Shown here piece by piece: positions 14,994-20,760 of a stretch of 20,760 bases of DNA. The position numbers and the translations under genes were made by a program. The notes under the pieces are model-generated. The model saw nothing but the letters and a program-made list of their open reading frames with translations, was not told where the DNA came from and made no database searches. The stretch is from contig DFHY01000010.1 in assembly GCA_002371345.1 (NCBI GenBank), forward strand, positions 1 to 20,760, given 5' to 3'. Source of the stretch: Lachnospiraceae bacterium UBA3711 (lineage in GTDB: Bacteria > Bacillota > Clostridia > Lachnospirales > Lachnospiraceae). Within the stretch, counting starts at the first letter, position 1, and each line of letters opens with the position of its first letter.

Positions 14994-16059
14994 GCTTGAT
15001 CATTTCCGGAATTACGACAGCCTGGATCTTATGTTCTCACCCGGCACAAATCTCTTCTATGGAGACAACGCGCAGGGGAAGACGAATATCCTTGAGGCTG
15101 TCTATTTTTGCGGTACGACACGTTCTCATCGTACGTCAAGGGACAGTGAGCTGATAAAGTTCGGGTCGCAGGAGTCTCATCTGAGGATGGAGATGTCTCG
15201 TGACAGGGTGGATTACAGAATAGATATGCACCTGAAGGCCGGAAGGGCCAAGGGGATCGCCATCAACGGCGCAGCGATCAGGAAGGCTCAGGAGCTCATA
15301 GGGCTGGGGCATTTTATATTCTTTTCCCCCGAGGATCTTGGGATTATCAAGAACAGTCCGTCTGAGAGACGCAGGTTTCTCGATATGGAGCTGTGCCAGC
15401 TCGACAGAATCTATGTGTCGTCCCTTGCAGATTACAATAAGGTTCTGCAGCAGAGAAATAAGCTGCTGAAGGACCTTTCTCTCCACCCGCAGGATATAGA
15501 TACGCTTGATGTGTGGGACGAGCAGCTTGTCAGGTACGGATCCGTCCTGATCAGGGCGAGGGAAAAGTTTGTGGGCAGGCTTGATGAGGTCATCCGTCCG
15601 ATCCACAGGAAGCTGAGCGGCGGAAGTGAGGAGATTGCCGCCGGTTATGAGAAGAATACGGATGTTGAGAGCTTTGCCGGCAGTATCAGAAAGTGCCGCG
15701 GCAGGGACATGCTGCTGAAGACCACGGGGTGCGGGCCTCACAGGGATGACCTTAGTTTCGCGGTTAACGGAGTTGATATCCGCAGATTCGGTTCCCAGGG
15801 GCAGCAGAGATCGGCGGCTCTGTCGCTTAAGCTGGCTGAGATTGAACTGGTAAGGGAATCGACAGGGGATATTCCTGTTCTGCTTCTCGATGATGTTCTC
15901 TCGGAGCTTGATACCGGGAGGCAGCATTATCTTCTGGATTCTATTGGTGATATCCAGACGTTTATTACATGTACGGGGCTTGAGGAATATCAGAACAGTC
16001 CGGTGCGCATCGACAGGACTTTCCTTGTCAGGGACGGCAGGGCTGTATGTGAACTGTAA
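14974..16059 (+). CDS. recF: DNA replication and repair protein RecF
   Basis: An SMC-like ATPase that helps load RecA at single-strand gaps with RecO and RecR. It begins MYIKELRLDHFRNY, a typical RecF start. Walker A is GDNAQGKT (30-37), the ABC-type signature lies in GQQRSAALSLKLAEIE, and Walker B is VLLLDDVLSELD. It is 361 residues long, the usual size, and intact. It overlaps yaaA. A large hairpin terminator begins two bases after its stop. The remB/DUF370 gene found next in many Bacillota is missing here. Confidence 0.97.
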   Translation: MYIKELRLDHFRNYDSLDLMFSPGTNLFYGDNAQGKTNILEAVYFCGTTRSHRTSRDSELIKFGSQESHLRMEMSRDRVDYRIDMHLKAGRAKGIAINGAAIRKAQELIGLGHFIFFSPEDLGIIKNSPSERRRFLDMELCQLDRIYVSSLADYNKVLQQRNKLLKDLSLHPQDIDTLDVWDEQLVRYGSVLIRAREKFVGRLDEVIRPIHRKLSGGSEEIAAGYEKNTDVESFAGSIRKCRGRDMLLKTTGCGPHRDDLSFAVNGVDIRRFGSQGQQRSAALSLKLAEIELVRESTGDIPVLLLDDVLSELDTGRQHYLLDSIGDIQTFITCTGLEEYQNSPVRIDRTFLVRDGRAVCEL

Positions 16060-16061
16060 CA

Positions 16062-16173
16062 GAGTCAGGACTCGCAGGCGCAGAGTAATCGTTTAATCCT
16101 GATGCAACACAGAAGAGTGTAGTGCAGCATCAGGCGATTGCTCTGCGCAGGCGAGTCTTGACTCGTCTTTTTT
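16062..16173 (+). terminator. Large hairpin terminator after recF
   Basis: Arms at 16062-16091 and 16135-16164 pair over 30 positions with 26 Watson-Crick pairs, two G-U pairs and two adjacent mismatches. Inside, CCTGATGC (16098-16105) and GCATCAGG (16127-16134) form a second 8-bp stem, and ACAC/GTGT can form a third. GTCTTTTTTC follows directly. This ends the dnaN-yaaA-recF side and insulates gyrB. The stem is far longer than normal intrinsic terminators. Confidence 0.88.
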
Positions 16174-16182
16174 CTGTGTCTG

Positions 16183-16191
16183 TGGTATAAT
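16183..16191 (+). promoter_or_regulatory. Extended -10 promoter of gyrB
   Basis: TGGTATAAT is a perfect extended -10 element, giving a start near 16198 and a leader of about 42 bases. No good -35 lies 16-18 bases upstream; TTGACT in the terminator stem (16158-16163) is 22 bases away. In many bacteria gyrase promoters respond to supercoiling; the sequence does not show that here. Confidence 0.7.
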
Positions 16192-16239
16192 TTCACCAAA
16201 TGCGTTTAAGGTAAGAGATGACACCATTTCGGAGGTTTT

Positions 16240-18168
16240 ATGGGAACTGAGACAGGGGCTGAGTACGGCGCGAATCAGATACAGGTTTTAGAGGGACTTG
16301 AAGCGGTCAGGAAGAGACCCGGAATGTATATCGGATCGACCTCCGCAAGGGGACTGCATCATCTGGTTTATGAGATCGTCGACAATTCGGTTGACGAGGC
16401 TCTGGCCGGCGCGTGCAGTCATATTAAGGTCAATATTCATCCGGACAATTCAATCACTGTCAGGGATGACGGCAGAGGTATTCCTGTCGGAATCAATGAA
16501 AAGACAGGGAGACCCGCGGTTGAGGTCGTCTTTACGGTTCTGCATGCCGGCGGAAAGTTCGGCGGCGGGGGATATAAGGTTTCGGGCGGTCTTCACGGCG
16601 TGGGTGCTTCCGTTGTCAATGCGCTGTCTGATTATCTTGAGGTTCAGGTCTTCCATGAGGGCAAGGTCTATCAGCAGCGTTACGAGAAGGGCCATGCCAT
16701 GTACGACCTGAAGGTGATAGGAGACTGCGATCCTGAGGAGAGCGGGACACAGGTCACTTTCATGGCTGACGGATCGATATTCGAAACTCTTGATTATGAT
16801 TACGATACGCTGAGACAGAGACTCAGAGAGACAGCATTTCTCACGAAGGGCCTGAGGATAACTCTCACCGATGAGAGGATCGATCCCTGGAAGGAGCGCT
16901 CATTTCACTATGAGGGAGGCATCCGCGAGTTCGTACAGTACCTGAATAAGGGCAAGACCCCTCTGTATGACGATATCATCGACTGTGAGGGCGAGAAGGA
17001 CGGTGTGCTGGTAGAGATAGCGCTGCAGCACAATGACGGCTATAACGAATCGACATATTCATTTGTCAATAATATTATCACTCCCGAAGGCGGCACTCAT
17101 ATGACCGGCTTCAGGAACGCGCTGACCAAGACGTTCAATGATTATGGCCGGACGCAGAAGCTGCTCAAGGACAGCGAGGAGAACCTGACGGGTGATGATA
17201 TCCGTGAGGGTCTGACGGCGATTATATCTATCAAGATATCCGAGCCGCAGTTCGAGGGACAGACGAAACAGAAGCTCGGCAACTCCGAGGCGAGAGGCGC
17301 GGTTGAGAGCCTTCTGAGCGAGAAGCTGGGAATCTATCTGGAGCAGCATCCGCAGATAGGAAAGCTGATAATAGAGAAGTCGGTCATGGCACAGAGAGCC
17401 CGTGCCGCAGCCAGGAAGGCCAGGGATCTCACGAGAAGAAAGAGTGCTCTGGACGGACTCAGTCTTCCGGGAAAGCTTGCCGACTGTACTGACAAAAACC
17501 GCGATAACTGCGAGATATTTATAGTCGAGGGTGATTCCGCCGGAGGCTCCGCGAAGACCGCGAGAGCCAGGGCTACCCAGGCTATTCTTCCTCTGCGTGG
17601 AAAGATACTGAACGTCGAGAAGGCAAGGCTTGACAGGATTCTTGGAAATGCCGAGATACGCGCGATGATTACGGCGTTCGGCACTGGTATTCATGAGGAT
17701 TTTGATATCGAGAAGCTTCGATATAACAGGATCATCATAATGACGGACGCCGATGTCGACGGCGCTCATATAGCTACGCTGCTTCTCACATTTTTTTACA
17801 GGTTCATGCCGGAGCTTATCAAACAGGGACATGTGTATCTTGCGACTCCGCCCCTCTATAAGCTCGAGAAGAACAAGAAGGTGTGGTACGCGTATTCCGA
17901 CGAAGAATTGAACAGTATACTCGCCGAGGTAGGACGCGATCAGAACAACAAGATCCAGCGGTATAAGGGTCTTGGTGAGATGGACGCGGAACAGCTCTGG
18001 GATACGACCATGGATCCTGAGAAGCGTATCCTGAAGAGAGTTTCGATGGATGACAATGACAAATCATCGATTGATGTGACATTTACAACACTGATGGGCG
18101 ATCAGGTCGAGCCAAGGCGGGAGTTTATCGAGGAGAACGCCGCGAGGGTAAGAAACCTTGATGTATAA
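16240..18168 (+). CDS. gyrB: DNA gyrase subunit B
   Basis: The ATPase subunit of gyrase, which with GyrA introduces negative supercoils. The GHKL ATP-binding domain shows EIVDNSVDEALAG, DDGRGIPV and GGLHGVGASVVNALS. A transducer domain follows. The TOPRIM metal site has EGDSAGGSAK (430-439) and DADVDG (503-508). The C-terminus carries QRYKGLGEMDAEQLWDTTMDP, which contacts GyrA. The length of 642 residues matches the short form, without the insert of proteobacterial GyrB. GGAGG lies 4 bases before the ATG, a short but workable gap. The preceding terminator and own promoter make it a separate unit, with gyrA 102 bases downstream. Confidence 0.98.
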   Translation: MGTETGAEYGANQIQVLEGLEAVRKRPGMYIGSTSARGLHHLVYEIVDNSVDEALAGACSHIKVNIHPDNSITVRDDGRGIPVGINEKTGRPAVEVVFTVLHAGGKFGGGGYKVSGGLHGVGASVVNALSDYLEVQVFHEGKVYQQRYEKGHAMYDLKVIGDCDPEESGTQVTFMADGSIFETLDYDYDTLRQRLRETAFLTKGLRITLTDERIDPWKERSFHYEGGIREFVQYLNKGKTPLYDDIIDCEGEKDGVLVEIALQHNDGYNESTYSFVNNIITPEGGTHMTGFRNALTKTFNDYGRTQKLLKDSEENLTGDDIREGLTAIISIKISEPQFEGQTKQKLGNSEARGAVESLLSEKLGIYLEQHPQIGKLIIEKSVMAQRARAAARKARDLTRRKSALDGLSLPGKLADCTDKNRDNCEIFIVEGDSAGGSAKTARARATQAILPLRGKILNVEKARLDRILGNAEIRAMITAFGTGIHEDFDIEKLRYNRIIIMTDADVDGAHIATLLLTFFYRFMPELIKQGHVYLATPPLYKLEKNKKVWYAYSDEELNSILAEVGRDQNNKIQRYKGLGEMDAEQLWDTTMDPEKRILKRVSMDDNDKSSIDVTFTTLMGDQVEPRREFIEENAARVRNLDV

Positions 18169-18270
18169 ATGTCTGCAACTATTCTCAAAATCATCCGGCG
18201 AGCAGGCTTCCTGTCCTGATTTTATAAGTATTGATGGGGTGCTGAACAGTTACATATGATGGAGTAAAGA

Positions 18271-20760
18271 ATGGACGATAAAGTATTTGACCAGATTCGT
18301 GAGGTTGACCTTCAGAAGACCATGGAGGAATCCTACATAGATTACGCGATGAGCGTAATCGCTTCCCGTGCTCTTCCTGATGTGAGGGATGGTCTGAAGC
18401 CGGTTCAGCGCAGGGTCCTGTATTCCATGATCGAGCTGAACAACGGTCCCGACAAGCCGCACAGAAAGTGCGCGCGTATCGTCGGTGATACGATGGGTAA
18501 GTATCATCCGCACGGAGACAGCTCGATCTACGGAGCCCTTGTATATATGGCGCAGGACTGGTCCATGCGCTATCCGCTGGTTGACGGTCACGGCAATTTC
18601 GGGTCGGTCGACGGAGACGGGGCCGCCGCGATGAGATATACGGAGGCCAGACTGTCGAAGATGTCCATGGAGATGCTTGCGGACATCAATAAAGATACAG
18701 TTGATTTCGTGCCGAACTTTGATGAGACGGAGAAGGAGCCTACGGTGCTTCCGAGCCGTTTTCCGAACCTTCTTGTAAATGGCACGACCGGCATCGCGGT
18801 CGGTATGGCGACCAATATTCCTCCGCACAATCTGCGGGAGGTTATCGACGCCGTCGTGAAGATCATTGACAACAGAGTCATTGAGGACCGTGACACGTCT
18901 ATCGATGAAGTGATGAAGATCATCAAGGGACCTGATTTCCCGACAGGTGCCGAGATCCTGGGAAAGAGCGGAATCAATGACGCGTACAGAACAGGAAGAG
19001 GTAAGATCCGGGTACGCGCGATTACTGATATAGAGACGCTTCCGAACGGGAAGAGCCGTATTGTCGTCACGGAGCTTCCGTATCTTGTCAACAAGGCAAG
19101 GCTGATAGAGAAGATGGCCTCTCTTGTGCGCGACAAGAAGATCGACGGCATCACCGGCATCACTGATGAGTCAAGCCGCGAGGGCATGCGGATCAGTATA
19201 GATATCAGGAAGGACGCCAACGCGAATATTATCCTGAATAAGCTGTTCCTCCACACCCAGCTGCAGGATACGTTCGGCGTGATTATGCTGGCGCTTATTG
19301 ATAATAAGCCCAGGATACTGAATCTTCTCGAGATGCTGCAGTATTATCTGAAGCATCAGGAGGAGGTAGTCACAAGACGCACGAGATATGATCTCAACAA
19401 GGCTCAGGAGAGAGACCATATACTGCAGGGACTGCTGATAGCACTCGACAATATCGATGAGGTTATCAGGATTATCCGCTCCTCCGAAAATGTTCAGGCC
19501 GCGAAGGCAGCCCTGATGGCGTCGTTCGGACTGGACGATGTGCAGGCACAGGCGATCGTGGATATGCGCCTGAGGGCTCTGACAGGTCTGGAGAGAAGCA
19601 AGATCGAGGCTGAGCACGCGCAGCTGATGAAGCTGATCGCGGAGCTTCAGGCTATCCTCGGGGACGAGAAGCTGCTGCTCGGAGTAATCAGGAAAGAGAT
19701 CCTGGTCATTTCCGACAAGTACGGTGACGACCGCAGAACGAGGATAGGATATGATCTCGGAGAATTTGACGCCGAGGATCTTGTGGAGAAGGAGGATGTT
19801 GTTATTACGCTCACCAAGCTTGGGTATATCAAGCGAATGAGCGAGGACAATTTCAAGTCGCAGAACCGCGGCGGCAGAGGAATCAAGGGCATGCAGGCCC
19901 TGAAGGAGGACTATATAGACCGGCTTCTGATGACGGACACCCACGCGGATCTGATGGTATTCACCAACAAGGGGCGTGTCTACAAGATGAAGGCCTATGA
20001 GGTTCCTGAGGCCGGACGCACCGCGAGAGGAACCGCAATTGTGAATCTGCTGCAGCTGCAGCCTGACGAGAAGCTGTCCGCCGTGATTCCGGTAGGATCT
20101 GATGAAGAGTATGACGAGAACGGTTATCTGACCATGGCGACAAGGCGAGGGCAGATCAAGAGGACTCTTCTGTCAGAGTACGCGAATGTCCGCAAGAACG
20201 GCCTGATTGCGGTTGCGCTCAGAGCTGATGATGAACTCATATCAGTCGAAGCGACGAACAATAAGAAGGAGATTCTTCTTGTCACGAAGTTTGGCCAGTG
20301 TATCCGCTTCAGGGAATCTGACGCGAGGTCGACCGGAAGGTCTTCAATGGGCGTGCGAGGAATCAACCTGATGGACGGAGACGAGGTCGTCTCGATGGTT
20401 ATCGCGGACGCCGCGCCTTATCTGCTGATTGTGTCAGAGAAGGGCATGGGCAAGCTGACTGATATCGAGGAGTTCAAGACTCAGTCCAGAGGCGGAAAAG
20501 GTGTTCTGTGCTACAGGATCCTGGAGAAGACGGGCAATCTTATCGGAGCGATGGCGGTTGAGCAGGATGATGAGATTCTGATGATCAATACTGACGGAAT
20601 CATCATCAGAATGAGCTGCGAGAATATCTCAGTGCTGAGCAGGATCACCTCAGGCGTCAAGCTGATGAAGCTCAATGAAAACGATATGGTGGTTTCCGTT
20701 GCCAAGGTGAGAGAGACTGCGGCGAAGAACGGGGATGACGATACGGAAGACGAAGAGACA
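18271..20760 (+). CDS. gyrA: DNA gyrase subunit A (3' end outside window)
   Basis: The DNA breaking and rejoining subunit of gyrase. The reading frame is open for 830 codons to the window edge. The catalytic tyrosine is Tyr123 in AAAMRYTEARL. The quinolone region reads HPHGDSSIYGALV, with Ser84 at the E. coli Ser83 position and Gly88 at the Asp87 position. The GyrA box QNRGGRG (531-537) identifies gyrase rather than topoisomerase IV; later beta-pinwheel repeats include a related SRGGKG. The visible end is turning acidic (DDDTEDEET), a regulatory tail type seen in some GyrA proteins. GGAG lies 6 bases before the ATG. The spacer from gyrB has a weak AAAATCA/TGATTTT inverted repeat (18187-18223) and no clear promoter, so cotranscription is likely. 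Confidence 0.98.
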   Translation, partial: MDDKVFDQIREVDLQKTMEESYIDYAMSVIASRALPDVRDGLKPVQRRVLYSMIELNNGPDKPHRKCARIVGDTMGKYHPHGDSSIYGALVYMAQDWSMRYPLVDGHGNFGSVDGDGAAAMRYTEARLSKMSMEMLADINKDTVDFVPNFDETEKEPTVLPSRFPNLLVNGTTGIAVGMATNIPPHNLREVIDAVVKIIDNRVIEDRDTSIDEVMKIIKGPDFPTGAEILGKSGINDAYRTGRGKIRVRAITDIETLPNGKSRIVVTELPYLVNKARLIEKMASLVRDKKIDGITGITDESSREGMRISIDIRKDANANIILNKLFLHTQLQDTFGVIMLALIDNKPRILNLLEMLQYYLKHQEEVVTRRTRYDLNKAQERDHILQGLLIALDNIDEVIRIIRSSENVQAAKAALMASFGLDDVQAQAIVDMRLRALTGLERSKIEAEHAQLMKLIAELQAILGDEKLLLGVIRKEILVISDKYGDDRRTRIGYDLGEFDAEDLVEKEDVVITLTKLGYIKRMSEDNFKSQNRGGRGIKGMQALKEDYIDRLLMTDTHADLMVFTNKGRVYKMKAYEVPEAGRTARGTAIVNLLQLQPDEKLSAVIPVGSDEEYDENGYLTMATRRGQIKRTLLSEYANVRKNGLIAVALRADDELISVEATNNKKEILLVTKFGQCIRFRESDARSTGRSSMGVRGINLMDGDEVVSMVIADAAPYLLIVSEKGMGKLTDIEEFKTQSRGGKGVLCYRILEKTGNLIGAMAVEQDDEILMINTDGIIIRMSCENISVLSRITSGVKLMKLNENDMVVSVAKVRETAAKNGDDDTEDEET

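Noticed and set aside
15136..15927. A 263-codon minus-strand frame opposite recF
   Set aside because: RecF is intact on the plus strand with all motifs. The antisense product has no recognisable domain and no suitable ribosome-binding site was seen.
17059..17832. A 257-codon minus-strand frame opposite gyrB
   Set aside because: It is a shadow of the conserved GyrB coding sequence, with unconvincing composition.
19171..19944. A 257-codon minus-strand frame opposite gyrA
   Set aside because: gyrA is open and conserved through this stretch; the antisense frame has no family resemblance.
11430..20760. Search for tRNA or rRNA genes, CRISPR arrays and insertion sequences, also done on the left arm
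   Set aside because: No cloverleaf-like sequence, regular repeat-spacer pattern, transposase-like protein or terminal inverted repeat with target duplication was recognised by eye.

Overview
This window is the chromosomal replication-origin region of a Bacillota bacterium, most likely a clostridial lineage and plausibly Lachnospiraceae. The support is the gene order and several family hallmarks: rpmH-rnpA-yidD-yidC-jag-mnmE-mnmG-rsmG-parA-parB-DUF4446 on the minus strand, and dnaA-dnaN-yaaA-recF-gyrB-gyrA on the plus strand, diverging from DnaA-box clusters. A DUF4446 gene behind parB and the GyrA sequence around its active-site tyrosine fit Clostridia. The lineage call is inference from remembered family patterns, not from a search.

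Left arm, transcribed away from the origin (11430 down to 1). A near-consensus promoter drives rpmH, followed by a hairpin that probably attenuates expression of rnpA, yidD, yidC and jag. A terminator at 8090-8132 separates these from the tRNA-modification genes mnmE and mnmG and the 16S methyltransferase gene rsmG. Then comes a single plus-strand alpha/beta-hydrolase gene that faces the others and is richer in AT. Two parS sites 30 bp apart follow, and then parA, parB and a DUF4446 gene for chromosome segregation.

Origin and right arm (11563 to 20760). One DnaA-box cluster lies between rpmH and dnaA. A second set of weaker boxes and a very AT-rich tract lies between dnaA and dnaN. This is the bipartite layout known from Bacillus subtilis. 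DnaA initiates replication, DnaN clamps the polymerase, YaaA and RecF belong to the usual recF cluster, and gyrase (GyrB, GyrA) manages supercoiling. A 30-bp imperfect hairpin with a T run ends the recF unit, and gyrB starts from its own extended -10 promoter. gyrA runs off the right edge after 830 codons.

I see no mobile element, CRISPR array, tRNA or rRNA gene, and no new defence or biosynthetic system. The points worth a second look are local: the lone hydrolase gene and its terminator inside the end of rsmG, hairpins in the mnmE and dnaA leaders, the very large recF/gyrB hairpin, long extensions in Jag, ParB and MnmE, and a glycine at a quinolone-relevant GyrA position. rpmH (44 codons) and the open-ended gyrA were read directly from the nucleotides. 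For DUF4446, rsmG, yidC, yidD, dnaA and yaaA I chose an internal start over the longest frame.
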